Counted from the stretch's first letter, positions 8,193 to 16,778 are shown. The stretch is 64,000 bases of DNA from Streptomyces prunicolor NBRC 13075 (GCF_000367365.1 NZ_BARF01000025.1:248001-312000); one strand, 5' to 3'. Program-made: numbers and translations. Notes: generated by a model not told the origin, from the letters alone.

Positions 8193-9324
8193 CGTTGCCT
8201 CCAAGGGGGCGTGCGGGTGCGGGAGTTGAGGCGGCGGGCCGGGGGAAGACCGTGCCGTCGAAGATCTTGCGTGCGGTGCGGACGACCGCGGTTCTGCGGA
8301 CCACCGGGGCGGAGCCTGCGGATCCGGCGTCGACGCTGGTTTCGATGTCTAGGAATCCGCTGGGATGCTCGATGCGAATTCGGTCACTTTGTGCGGGTGC
8401 CTCCGCGATGCCCTCCCCCACCCCGCCGGGGACGAGGAGCCCCGCCGCCACACTCGCGGCGCCCAGGACACCGATGGAGGTGTGGCAGCGCATCGGGATG
8501 AAGGTGCGGGTCATGACCGCGCCGCCGTCCGTGGGCGGTGCCAGCAGGCTGAGCTTGGGGATCGTGGTGTGCTCGACGTCACCGAGGCCCATCACCTTTC
8601 CGGCCGCCAGGCGGATCTCCCGTAGGCGGGCGGCGAGAGTGACGTTCTCCTCTAGCTCAGTGGGCGTCTCGTACCCCGTGACGTCCAGTGCGGCGGCCGG
8701 GATCAGGACGACCGGCATGCCGTTGTCGACGCACGTCACCTCGGTGCCGGCGATCACGTCACGGACGCGGCCGGTCGGGAGGAGCGGGTTGCCGCCCTGC
8801 GGGAATTCGATCACCACCGGTGCCGCGGCGCCGGGGACGCCGGAGATCTCCGCCGTGCCAGAAGCTGCACCGGAGGCCGTACCGGAGTAGTCGACCCGTC
8901 CGCCCGGCGTGGGGAAGCTCGCGATCGCCAGTTCCCCGGTGTTGAGCATCCGGATGCGGACGGAGGTCTCGCCGTCACCGGGGGCCACGAGCCCCCGCTC
9001 CACGGCGAACGGGCCGATGCCGGCGAGGATGTTCCCGCAGTTCTGACGATCAGTCACCTCGGGGCGGTCGACCGCGACTTGCAGGAACAGGTAGTCGACG
9101 TCGGCGTCGGGGTCGGTCGAGGCGGAGACCACGCCGACCTTGCTGGTGAGCGGGTGGGCGCCGCCCAGGCCGTCGATCTGGCGCGGGTCGGGGCTGCCCA
9201 TGACGCGCAGCAGCAGGTCGTCGCGTTCGGCGGGGTCGGCGGGGAGGTCCTGGGCCAGGAAGTAGGCGCCCTTGGAGGTACCGCCGCGCATCAGCATGCA
9301 GCGCACCTCCGCGGGCCCGGTCAC
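8173..9324 (-). CDS. galD: PrpF/GalD-like tautomerase (probable 4-oxalomesaconate tautomerase), 383 aa
   Basis: PrpF-family protein: VRCMLMRGGTSKGAYF at the N-terminus (family RGGTSKG motif), QIDGLGGAHPLTSKVGVVS, DRQNCGNILAGIGPFA with the catalytic-type Cys, and PMRCHTSIGVLGA. PrpF isomerises aconitate; GalD of Pseudomonas putida interconverts keto and enol 4-oxalomesaconate. The GalB-like and GalC-like genes immediately upstream favour the GalD role. ATGA overlap with the aldolase gene upstream and a 20-base overlap with the dioxygenase gene downstream show one transcript. Confidence 0.82.
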   Translation of the reverse strand: MTGPAEVRCMLMRGGTSKGAYFLAQDLPADPAERDDLLLRVMGSPDPRQIDGLGGAHPLTSKVGVVSASTDPDADVDYLFLQVAVDRPEVTDRQNCGNILAGIGPFAVERGLVAPGDGETSVRIRMLNTGELAIASFPTPGGRVDYSGTASGAASGTAEISGVPGAAAPVVIEFPQGGNPLLPTGRVRDVIAGTEVTCVDNGMPVVLIPAAALDVTGYETPTELEENVTLAARLREIRLAAGKVMGLGDVEHTTIPKLSLLAPPTDGGAVMTRTFIPMRCHTSIGVLGAASVAAGLLVPGGVGEGIAEAPAQSDRIRIEHPSGFLDIETSVDAGSAGSAPVVRRTAVVRTARKIFDGTVFPRPAASTPAPARPLGGNDGSAAR

Positions 9325-10025
9325 GACCCGGCTCCGGTGTACTCCTCGTACGACCGGTACTCGACGCCGAGTTGCTTGAGGGTGTCGCGCAGCCCGTAGC
9401 GGTCCAGGCCGAGTTGGCCCTCCAGGAAGGCGGCGCGGGTGGCCGCTTCCTTGGCCTCACGGGCCTCGGACTTCTCGGCGGTCTCGCGGGCCTTCTCGCG
9501 TGGGACGACGACCACGCCGTCGTCGTCGGCGACGATCACGTCACCGGGGCGGACGACCTGGCCGTCGATGGCGATCGGCACGTTGACCGAGCCGCCGGTG
9601 GCCTTGACGGTGCCCTGCGAGGAGACGGTGCGGGACCAGGCGGCGAAGCCCATGTCGCGCAGTTCCTGGGTGTCGCGGATGCCCGTGTTGAGGACGACTC
9701 CGCGCACCCCGCGCTTGTACAGCGCGGTGGCGAAGAGCTCGCCGAACAGGCCGTCCGTGCACGGGGAGGTGGTGGTGACGACCAGGATGTCGCCCTCGCC
9801 GCACTGCTCCACGGCCGCGTGGATCATGAGGTTGTCGCCGGGCCAGCTGAGCACGGTCACGGCGGTGCCCGCGACCCGAACTCCCTGCTGGACAGGGCGA
9901 ATCGACGGCCCGAGCAGGCCCGTGCGCCCCATGGCCTCGCTGACGGTGGCCACACCGAAGGCGGCCAGCGCCTCGACGTCCTTCGCGTCCGCCTTCGGGG
10001 GGTTGGTGACGATCACGCCGCCCAT
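9321..10025 (-). CDS. galC: RraA-like aldolase (probable 4-carboxy-4-hydroxy-2-oxoadipate aldolase), 234 aa
   Basis: RraA/HMG-aldolase fold. Family motifs are GVATVSEAMGR, GDNLMIHAAVEQCGEGDILV, GVVLNTGIRDTQELRDMGF (Arg-Asp pair that binds substrate and metal), PGDVIVADDDGVVVVP. GalC/LigK-type enzymes split 4-carboxy-4-hydroxy-2-oxoadipate into pyruvate and oxaloacetate and often also decarboxylate oxaloacetate. The start chosen (MGGVIVTNPP) lies 2 bases past the hydratase stop, and its stop overlaps the tautomerase ATG. Context and motifs agree; the precise substrate is inferred. Confidence 0.85.
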   Translation of the reverse strand: MGGVIVTNPPKADAKDVEALAAFGVATVSEAMGRTGLLGPSIRPVQQGVRVAGTAVTVLSWPGDNLMIHAAVEQCGEGDILVVTTTSPCTDGLFGELFATALYKRGVRGVVLNTGIRDTQELRDMGFAAWSRTVSSQGTVKATGGSVNVPIAIDGQVVRPGDVIVADDDGVVVVPREKARETAEKSEAREAKEAATRAAFLEGQLGLDRYGLRDTLKQLGVEYRSYEEYTGAGS

Positions 10026-10027
10026 GG

Positions 10028-10777
10028 TTATGCCAGCTCCTTCGCGATCTGCGGGTACGGGCGCATGTACGCCTCGGCCATGGTCTTGTGGGCCAGGCCC
10101 AGGTTCGGGCCGGCGTTGCGCTTGAGCTGGACGCCTCGGCGTACCGCCAGGTCGGTGTAGTAGTCCCACAGGTGCTGCTGGGCGCCTAGGCACTCCATCG
10201 CCTTGCGCTTGGTGTCCCAGACCTCGGTGATGTCGAGGAGGACCTCGGGCTTGAAGCCGCTCATCTCGGGCTGGTGCGGCTCGAAGTAGAAGACCGGCGG
10301 GGCGCCGATGATCTCGCCCTCGCCGGGATAGCCGATGGCCTGGGCGAGGACGCGGGCCTCCAGCGCCATCCGGTTGGCGGCCGGATGGTCGCCGTTGTAC
10401 GGGTCCTCGGTGGGGTGGGTGAGCACGACGTCGGGCTGCGTGGCGCGGTAGACCTCGACGAGTTTGTCGGTCAACTCGGCGGTGGCGACCAGGGGATAGT
10501 CACCGGCGTCGAAGAAGCGGACCTCGGCGCCGAGGGTGGCCGCGGCACGCTCGGCCTCGTCCCGGCGTATCGCCTTGATCTCGTCCAGCTTCTTGCCCTC
10601 GCGCCAGGCCTTGGCGGACTCGCCGCGCTCGCCGAAGGTCAGACAGGCGATGGTGACCTTCTCGCCACGGGCGGCGGCCAGGGCTATGGCTCCGCCGGCC
10701 CGCCAGACGAAGTCCCCGGCGTGCGCCGTGACGACGAGTGTCGATCGTGGGGTGGCGGGCGCGTTGCCGTGCGTCAT
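10028..10777 (-). CDS. galB: PIG-L family hydrolase, probable 4-oxalomesaconate hydratase (GalB-like), 249 aa
   Basis: LmbE/PIG-L fold protein. The usual metal motif AHPDDE is replaced by AHAGDFVWRAGG, a change I associate with GalB of Pseudomonas putida, a PIG-L homologue that hydrates 4-oxalomesaconate. A second motif, HPTEDPYNGDHPAAN, supplies further metal-type His. The gene starts 62 bases after the regulator stop and is followed 2 bases later by the aldolase, so hydratase-aldolase-tautomerase-dioxygenase are one operon. A deacetylase role is less likely given the changed motif and neighbours. Confidence 0.82.
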   Translation of the reverse strand: MTHGNAPATPRSTLVVTAHAGDFVWRAGGAIALAAARGEKVTIACLTFGERGESAKAWREGKKLDEIKAIRRDEAERAAATLGAEVRFFDAGDYPLVATAELTDKLVEVYRATQPDVVLTHPTEDPYNGDHPAANRMALEARVLAQAIGYPGEGEIIGAPPVFYFEPHQPEMSGFKPEVLLDITEVWDTKRKAMECLGAQQHLWDYYTDLAVRRGVQLKRNAGPNLGLAHKTMAEAYMRPYPQIAKELA

Positions 10778-10838
10778 GACTCGAATCTCCTTGATGGACA
10801 GGTGTGCGCCCGCCCCACGTGTGCCGATCCGCCGCGCG

Positions 10839-11489
10839 TCAGTCGCGCAACGCCGCGATCACACTGGTGAGATGGGCGCGGACGGCCGCCTCGGCCGCCT
10901 GGGGGTCCCTGGCCGTGATCGTCTCGATCATCGCCAGATGCTGACTCAGGGACTGCTGCGGACGGCCCGGCCGCAGCGCCAACTGGAATCGGTGACGCAC
11001 CAGTTGGGCGTTGAGCCGCTCCAGCAGGGCCACAGCCGTCTGCTGGCCGGAGAACTCCCGTACCTTGTGGTGGAGTTCGCTGTTGAGCTCGGAGTAGGTG
11101 ACCGGCTCACCGTCGGCCACGGCCTTGGTCATGGCCCGGCCGAGGTCCGTCAGTTCGGTCAGCTGCTCGTCGCTGGCCGCGACGGCCGCCTTGGCCGCGC
11201 ACAGTCCCTCCAGGACCATGCGGCACTCCGTGATGGCGACCGCTTCCTCCACGGTCACCACCCGCACCCGGGAACCCCGGTTGCGGATCCGCTCGACCAG
11301 CCCTTCGGCCGCCAGATCGATCAGCGCCGCCCGGATGCTGGCCCGCGTCACATCGAACTGCTCGGCGAGCTCGTTCTCCACCAACCGCTGCGCCGGTGCC
11401 ATGTCGCCCTGCAGGATCGCCTGCCGCAGCTGCGTGAGCGCATGCTGCTTGGCCTGCTCCCCGGTGCTCGGACGGGCTTCTTTCGGCAT
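10839..11489 (-). CDS. GntR family regulator with FCD ligand-binding domain, 216 aa
   Basis: The N-terminal winged helix (residues about 12-75: ALTQLRQAILQGDMAPAQRL, ELAEQFDVTRASIRAALIDL) is followed by an all-helical FCD domain containing LNSELHHKVREFSG and LSQHLAMIETI, whose His residues usually bind a metal that holds a carboxylate ligand. The chosen ATG follows GGGAGGG by 5 bases. It heads the hydratase operon on the same strand. The TTGTCAACAA palindrome overlaps its own predicted -35 element and recurs before the transporter gene, so it probably represses both until a pathway acid binds (inference). Confidence 0.9.
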   Translation of the reverse strand: MPKEARPSTGEQAKQHALTQLRQAILQGDMAPAQRLVENELAEQFDVTRASIRAALIDLAAEGLVERIRNRGSRVRVVTVEEAVAITECRMVLEGLCAAKAAVAASDEQLTELTDLGRAMTKAVADGEPVTYSELNSELHHKVREFSGQQTAVALLERLNAQLVRHRFQLALRPGRPQQSLSQHLAMIETITARDPQAAEAAVRAHLTSVIAALRD

Positions 11490-11518
11490 CGTTGCCCTCC
11501 CTGAGTGAGTGCCTGTCG

Positions 11519-11551
11519 AACCTAAATCTAGCCAAACAAGATTGTCAACAA
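11519..11551 (-). promoter_or_regulatory. Predicted promoter and operator of the GntR-FCD regulator/catabolic operon
   Basis: On the minus strand TTGACA (11543-11548) and TAGGTT (11519-11524) are 18 bases apart, the same geometry as the transporter promoter. The palindrome TTGTCAACAA (11542-11551) contains the -35 element, so binding would block RNA polymerase. Expected 5' leader is about 23 bases. Confidence 0.55.
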
Positions 11552-11606
11552 TTTCGTCCGCCGTATTGCACGCATGCTTCCGCCCATACTTACCGCAGAC
11601 ACGCCA

Positions 11607-11639
11607 CTGCCCGCCCATGGACCGGCCATGGACGGGCAG
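11607..11639 (-). terminator. Hairpin terminator after the tannase gene
   Basis: In the minus-strand RNA, arms 11626-11639 and 11607-11620 pair over 14 bp with one G-U pair and a 5-base loop. It begins 35 bases past the tannase stop and separates tannase transcription from the regulator operon. Confidence 0.65.
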
Positions 11640-11673
11640 TAGACAGCAGATTTATACGGCTTTCTCGGACTTT

Positions 11674-13575
11674 CTACGGCTTGTTCCGACTGCAGCTCAT
11701 CGACTTGCCGTCCTTCGTCTCGCACCACTTCTGGTAGCCGGAGGTGAAGGAGCCGGCCCACTTGTAGTGGTCGTCGGGCAGCTTGTCGGGCGTGTAGGCA
11801 CGGTAGTTGGCCGCGTCCTTCTTGTCGCCCGAGCCGTCGTAGGCGACGAGTTGCGGGTACGGGTGGACGGGCCGCGTGTACTCGACGGTCGGGGCACTAC
11901 TGCTCGCGCTCGCGGACGCCTTGGTGTCCTTCGTGTCCTTGGTGCTCTTGGTGTCGCCGCCGCCGAGCTGGCCGCCCGCCGGTCCCCCGGGCTCGCTGCC
12001 GCCGCTGGTCTTGGAGGCGATGACGGCGCCGGGGGTCTTGCCGGTCTCCCGCCAGTCGATCAGCTTGCTCAGCAGGTCGAAGCTGTCGGGCCCGTCACCG
12101 CCGCCGCAGTGGTTCACGCCGGGGAACAGGTACAGGCGGTAGAAGTCGTCGACCTCGTCCTGCCCCATGGTGTCGATCATGGCCTGGCGGTAGACGCGAG
12201 TACCGGTGGGCGGGATGTTCGGGTCGGTCAGCCCGTGCCACTGGATCAGCTTGCCGCCTGCCTCGTGGAACTTGGTGAGGTCGGGGTCGGTGGCGTCGTA
12301 GATCCCGGAGACCTCGCGCTGGTAGGCCTTGAAGGTGTCCACGGTGAACAGGGACGCGTCGAGCTTCAGCGCGGGTTCCGCCTCCCACTTGCCGACCCAG
12401 CGCAGGAACCCGAGCCCGATCCCGTACAACTGCACCGAACTCTGCCCTTGCCCTGCCTTCGGGATGAACAGCCCCTCCCAGGCGGCCTCGGAGCCGTAGG
12501 GCTGGCCACCCGTGTAGAGATGAGTGCCGTCGGGAGCGGTCACTCCCGCGTACGCCTTCCGCACGACGTCGACCTGTTCGGCGGGCAGACAGCTCGAACT
12601 GTCCTTGTCCTCGGCGCACTTGAGGCTCGCCGGGTCGAAGGTGCAGGTCGCCGGGTCCTGGATGAGGTCGTTGTTCAGCTTGGGGTCGGCGCACTTCGCC
12701 ATGACGGCCTTGTGCAGCATGCCGAGCTTCGAGGCGGGCAGGATCGTCGAGCCGTCCGCGCGGAAGTCGATCGTGGAGAGGTACGCCTCCTGCATCGCGT
12801 TGAGCGCGGTCTGGTTGAAGGCCGGGGCGCCGACCAGGGCGGCACTGAAGTCTCCGGGGTAGCGCTGCACCTCCATCAGCGTCTCGCGCCCGCCGTCCGA
12901 GCAGCCGTCGTAGTAGGAGTACGTCGGCTCGGCGCCGTAGAACGCCTTGGTGACCGCTTTGGCGGCGGTGGCGAAGGCGTGCTCGGAGCGGTAACCGAAG
13001 TCCACCTTCAGCTGTGGGTTCGTCGCCCAGACCTCGGCGGCGCCGCCGCCCATGCCGGAGGTGGAGACGTGGCCCTGGTTGTCCTGGCCGAGGGCGAAGG
13101 AGCCGTCGGTGACGGGGACGCAGCCGGTGGAGGCGGCGGGCTGGGCGCTGACGCCGACCATGCCGCAGTAGCCGCCGCAGCCCTCCTGGAGGTAGCGCTG
13201 CCGGTACGTCTGTGTCGGCAGCCGCAGTTCGTACTGGATCTGTGGGGCGACCGTGCCCTTGACGTCGCAGTACTCGTACGCGTTCGCGCCGCTCTTGGCC
13301 ACCACGCTCGCCGAGGCGATGGACGTCGCCGCGTCGTCGAGGGCGCCGAAGTCCTTCTGGAGCAGGTCGGCGCAGGAGATCTTCGGTTCGGTGACCGGCA
13401 GGTCCTTCCCGACGTCACCACCGGCGGTCACCCTTGTGACGCTCGCGCCCGCGTCGGCGTCCGCCGAGAACGTGTCGGGCAGCAGCGCGAGGCCGGTGAC
13501 GAAGGCCGCGACGACGACGGCCACCAGGAGGACGATCCTCGTCCGCTTCGACTCGTGTGCAGGACCAGGACTCAT
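11674..13575 (-). CDS. Tannase/feruloyl esterase family protein, membrane-anchored or secreted, 633 aa
   Basis: Tannase/feruloyl esterase (PF07519-type) serine esterase. The N-terminal hydrophobic segment after KRTR (about residues 12-33) is a signal peptide or anchor. The catalytic region shows YYDGCSDGGRETLMEVQRYP with the C-S-x-G-G nucleophile box, LIQWHGLTDPNIPPTGT with the acid Asp, and FPGVNHCGGG with the His followed by the Cys that pairs with the box Cys. A low-complexity Ser/Ala/Lys linker precedes the C-terminal segment. Enzymes of this family release gallate or hydroxycinnamates from esters, fitting the gallate-type genes downstream. It lies 62 bases after the LysR gene on the same strand. 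The start is uncertain because no clear ribosome site precedes it. Confidence 0.87.
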   Translation of the reverse strand: MSPGPAHESKRTRIVLLVAVVVAAFVTGLALLPDTFSADADAGASVTRVTAGGDVGKDLPVTEPKISCADLLQKDFGALDDAATSIASASVVAKSGANAYEYCDVKGTVAPQIQYELRLPTQTYRQRYLQEGCGGYCGMVGVSAQPAASTGCVPVTDGSFALGQDNQGHVSTSGMGGGAAEVWATNPQLKVDFGYRSEHAFATAAKAVTKAFYGAEPTYSYYDGCSDGGRETLMEVQRYPGDFSAALVGAPAFNQTALNAMQEAYLSTIDFRADGSTILPASKLGMLHKAVMAKCADPKLNNDLIQDPATCTFDPASLKCAEDKDSSSCLPAEQVDVVRKAYAGVTAPDGTHLYTGGQPYGSEAAWEGLFIPKAGQGQSSVQLYGIGLGFLRWVGKWEAEPALKLDASLFTVDTFKAYQREVSGIYDATDPDLTKFHEAGGKLIQWHGLTDPNIPPTGTRVYRQAMIDTMGQDEVDDFYRLYLFPGVNHCGGGDGPDSFDLLSKLIDWRETGKTPGAVIASKTSGGSEPGGPAGGQLGGGDTKSTKDTKDTKASASASSSAPTVEYTRPVHPYPQLVAYDGSGDKKDAANYRAYTPDKLPDDHYKWAGSFTSGYQKWCETKDGKSMSCSRNKP

Positions 13576-13637
13576 GGTTTCAGCGTCGAGTGGGCCCCTG
13601 GCGGAGGCCAGCGCCGTGGGCCACCTGGGTGACCCGC

Positions 13638-14492
13638 TCAGGCCTCGCGGTAGAGCGTGCTGAGCAGTTCCAGCACGGGCTGGGTGGCGGGGTGCGGGTC
13701 GTCCTTCCACCAGGCGAGCCGCACGGCGATCGGCTCGCCGTCGCGCACCGGGCGGTAGACGACTCCGGGGCGTGGGTACTGGTTGGCGGTCGACTCCGCG
13801 GTCATGCCGACGCTGCGGCCGGTGGCGATCACGGTGAGCCAGTCGTCCACGTCGTGGGTGTCCTCGGTGGCCGGGCGGGAGTCGGGCGGCCACAGGTCGG
13901 CGGTCGTGGTGCCGGTACGGCGGTCGACGAGGAGGGTGCGCCCCGCGAGGTCGGCCAGCCGGACCGAGCGGCGCCGGGCGAGGGGATCGTCGGAGGCCAT
14001 GGCGCACAGCCGCCGCTCCAGCCCGACGATGGCCGACTCGAACCGCCGGTCGTCCAACGGCCTCCGGACCACGGCGAGTTCACAGGCGCCTTCCCCGAGT
14101 CCCGCGGTGGCCGAGTTGACGCGGACCAGGTGCAGGTCGGTCTCCGGGTGGGTCCGGCTCCAGCGGCGCTGGAAGGGGAGCGTGTGCCGGCCGAGCGCCG
14201 ACCAGGCGTAGCCGATGCGCAGATGCGCGTGGCCCGAGGTGGCGTCCCGGACCAGGTCGTCGACCTCGGCGAGCACCCGCCGGGCGTGCGCGACCACCCG
14301 CAGCCCGGTGCCCGTCGGGGTCACCGATCGGGAGGTGCGCCTCAACAGCCGTACGCCCAGGGCCTGTTCGAGCGAGGCGAGGGTGCGGGAGACGGCCGCC
14401 TGGGAGACGCCGAGCGCGACGGCGGCGTCGGTGAAGGTGCCCTCGTCGACGATCGCGACGAGGCAGCGCAACTGCCTCAGCTCCGGGTCCAT
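13638..14492 (-). CDS. LysR family regulator, 284 aa
   Basis: N-terminal LysR helix-turn-helix (LRQLRCLVAIVDEGTFTDAA, LGVSQAAVSRTLASLEQALG, LLRRT) and a periplasmic-binding-like effector domain. It starts at MDPELRQLRC, about 70 bases from the divergent EamA transporter gene, the classic layout for a LysR regulator controlling its divergent neighbour. It also precedes the tannase gene on the same strand by 62 bases, so either could be a target. Confidence 0.9.
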   Translation of the reverse strand: MDPELRQLRCLVAIVDEGTFTDAAVALGVSQAAVSRTLASLEQALGVRLLRRTSRSVTPTGTGLRVVAHARRVLAEVDDLVRDATSGHAHLRIGYAWSALGRHTLPFQRRWSRTHPETDLHLVRVNSATAGLGEGACELAVVRRPLDDRRFESAIVGLERRLCAMASDDPLARRRSVRLADLAGRTLLVDRRTGTTTADLWPPDSRPATEDTHDVDDWLTVIATGRSVGMTAESTANQYPRPGVVYRPVRDGEPIAVRLAWWKDDPHPATQPVLELLSTLYREA

Positions 14493-14560
14493 GACTCCAG
14501 CGTATAGATCGGCCGGCTGTTGCATTTTGCGCAAGTGTGGGCCGGGAGCACGATCGGACC

Positions 14561-15457
14561 ATGCCTGGAGCTTCAGCAACGACAACTCCCTTGCCCACCA
14601 CGCAACATGGCACCCCGCAGCCGTCCCGCGTGGGCCTCGCCGGGGTCGCCACCATGGCCGGCAGCGGGCTGTCCAACCAGCTCGGCGCGGCGATCGGCTC
14701 CCTCGCCTTCCCCGTCATCGGGCCCGTGGGGGTCGTCGCGGTGCGCCAGTACGTCGCCGCGGTCGTCCTGTTCGCCGTGGGCAGGCCCCGGCTGCGGGAG
14801 TTCGCCTGGCGGCAGTGGTGGCCGGTGCTCCTGCTGGCCGTGGTGTTCGGGACGATGAACCTGTCCCTGTACACCGCGATCGACCGCGTCGGCCTCGGTC
14901 TGGCGGTGACGCTGGAGTTCCTGGGTCCGCTGTCCATCGCGCTGGCCGCGACCCGGCGCCGGGTGGACGCCTGTTGTGCGCTGATCGCGGTGGCGGGCGT
15001 GGTGACGCTGATGCGGCCGCACCCCTCGGCCGACTACCTGGGCATGGGCCTCGGGCTGCTGGCCGCCGCGTGCTGGGCGTCGTACATCCTGCTCAACCGG
15101 ACCGTCGGCAGGCGCATACCCGGAGCGCAGGGATCGGCTGCGGCGGCCGGGGTGTCCGCGCTGATGTTCCTGCCGGTCGGGATCGCCGTCGCGGTCCGGC
15201 AGCCGCCGACCCTCACGGCGGCCGGGTGCGCGGTGGCGGCCGGGGTGCTGTCGTCGGCGGTGCCATATCTGACCGATCTGTTCACGCTGCGCCGGGTGTC
15301 GGCTCCGGCCTTCGGGCTGTTCATGAGCGTCAACCCCGTGCTCGCCGCCGTGGTCGGGTGGATCGGCCTGGGGCAGCGACTGGGCTGGGCGGAGTGGGCG
15401 GGCATCGGTGCCGTCGTCACGGCGAACGCGCTGAGCATTCTCACGTCCAGGAACTGA
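14561..15457 (+). CDS. EamA/DMT-type transporter, 298 aa
   Basis: Ten hydrophobic segments in two EamA repeats, with YTAIDRVGLGLAVTLEFLGP in the first repeat and RRVSAPAFGLFMSVNPVLAA in the second, typical of RhtA-like exporters of amino acids or small metabolites. It is divergent from the LysR gene; the ATG begins 68 bases from that gene's start. It ends 24 bases before the monooxygenase remnant of the next region. Confidence 0.88.
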   Translation: MPGASATTTPLPTTQHGTPQPSRVGLAGVATMAGSGLSNQLGAAIGSLAFPVIGPVGVVAVRQYVAAVVLFAVGRPRLREFAWRQWWPVLLLAVVFGTMNLSLYTAIDRVGLGLAVTLEFLGPLSIALAATRRRVDACCALIAVAGVVTLMRPHPSADYLGMGLGLLAAACWASYILLNRTVGRRIPGAQGSAAAAGVSALMFLPVGIAVAVRQPPTLTAAGCAVAAGVLSSAVPYLTDLFTLRRVSAPAFGLFMSVNPVLAAVVGWIGLGQRLGWAEWAGIGAVVTANALSILTSRN

Positions 15458-15481
15458 ACGGCTCAAGCCCGCCCACTCGTG

Positions 15482-15606
15482 TCACTCGGCGAGGACGTCG
15501 CCCATGTCGCTGTTCTCCCGCCAGTCCTTGAGCAGCGCGTGGAACTCGATGGGTCCGCCACCGTAGGACTCGCTGCGCTCGGCGGGCTTGCCCTCGTTGT
15601 TGTATT
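15482..15606 (-). pseudogene. C-terminal remnant of a Baeyer-Villiger monooxygenase
   Basis: In the minus strand the frame reads NNEGKPAERSESYGGG, then FHALLKDWRENSDMGDVLAE and a stop. The YNNEGK...GG.. pattern is the C-terminal signature of class I BVMOs of the cyclododecanone/cyclopentadecanone type. It is cut exactly at the right end of the IS element, and the N-terminal half of the same kind of enzyme lies on the other side of the element. About 430 central residues are missing. Confidence 0.8.
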
Positions 15607-15613
15607 GACTTGC

Positions 15614-15635
15614 TCTCCATGCTGAAGCACGGAGA
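15614..15635 (-). ncRNA. Right-end hairpin / 3' end of the tnpB-associated omega RNA
   Basis: On the minus strand TCTCCGTGC and GCATGGAGA form a 9-bp stem (one G-U) with a TTCA loop. This is the usual position of the IS605 right-end hairpin, which is also the 3' end of the guide-bearing omega RNA made from the tnpB 3' region. The would-be guide would read into the BVMO remnant. The RNA body would extend back over roughly 100-150 bases; that extent is inferred. Confidence 0.5.
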
Positions 15636-15664
15636 TTCTGGCCTTCCCGTCTGGTGCTCTGCCG

Positions 15665-16728
15665 CTACGCGGCACAGGCTCCGGACCGGATTCCGTGGCT
15701 TCCTGCTTCTTCCCGCTGTGCCGGAACCAAAGGTTCCGGTCTTACCTGCGCCCGACAGGCTGTCACCGCCAGTCCGGCGGCCGTTTGCGCCTTGTACTCC
15801 AGCATCGCCAGGAATGAAGCCCATCCGGCGTCGTGGACCGCCTTGCCGAGCCGGGTGCGCGCGAGCCCCTTGACCGCCAGGTCCTCCACGCCGATCCCTT
15901 GGTTCTCGCGGATCAGCTTCGTGGAGAGCTGGTGGTGGAACTCGCGGCGGGCATCGGCCACCTGCGCGTGAGCGCGAGCAACTTTGAGGCGGGCCTTCTC
16001 CCGATTCCTACTGCCCTTCTGCTTGCGGGACAGTTCTTTCTGGGCCTTCTTCAGCTTCTTCTCGGCCCGGCGCAGAAACCGCGGGCTGTCGATCTTCGTC
16101 CCGTCGGACAGGACCGCGAAATGGGTCAGCCCCAGATCGATGCCGGCACCGGGCAGGTCCTCCGGGTCGGGCATCCGCGCCACATCGGTGTCCGGGTCGG
16201 TTTCGATCACGAAGGAAACGAAGTACCGGCCCGCCGCGTCCCGGACGACGGTCGCACTGGAGGGGAACGATGGCAGGGTGCGCGACCAGCGCACCCTCAC
16301 CTCGCCGACTTTCGGCAGGAGCAGTCGCCCCGCCTCGGTGATCTTCCAGCGGGCATTGGCGGTGAACCGGATCGCCTGCCGGGCGTCCCGCTTCGACTTG
16401 AAACGCGGCGCCCCACCCGGGCCCCTGGCCGGGCACCCTTGAGGGAGGCAAAGAAGTTGGTGTAGGCGCGCTCGGCATCCCGCAGCGCCTGCTGCAATAC
16501 CACCGCCGACACCTCCGACAGCCAAGCCCGCCCTGGCGTGGACTTCGCCTCAGTGATCAGCGCCTTCGACAGCACGGCCGCGCCCGGATACGGGGCAACC
16601 TCCCGCCGGGCCCGCTCCCGGGCCGCGACCGCATCGTTGTACACCACCCGCGCACACCCGAACGCCCGCGCCAGCGCAGCGCGCTGACCAGGACCCGGGT
16701 CGAGACGGAAGGCATACCGAAGCTGCAT
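15665..16728 (-). pseudogene. tnpB: tnpB (RNA-guided nuclease), inactivated by a frameshift and an internal deletion
   Basis: TnpB starts MQLRYAFRLDPGPGQR (ATG 16726-16728). The frame is lost in a GGGG run near 16410, where one base seems missing: after ARPGARVG the sequence should continue APRFKSKRDARQ, found in the next frame. RuvC motif I (GIDLGLTHFAVL) and motif II (VEDLAVKGLARTRL) are present. After MLEYKAQ the protein joins directly to TAAGLAVTACRAQVRP, losing the zinc finger and RuvC motif III (about 60 residues) in frame. The product cannot be an active nuclease. A sequencing error could explain the frameshift but not the deletion. Confidence 0.82.
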
Positions 16729-16778
16729 GATCCGGACGTTAACACCCACCACCGACACTCCTGACCCGATCGGTTAAC

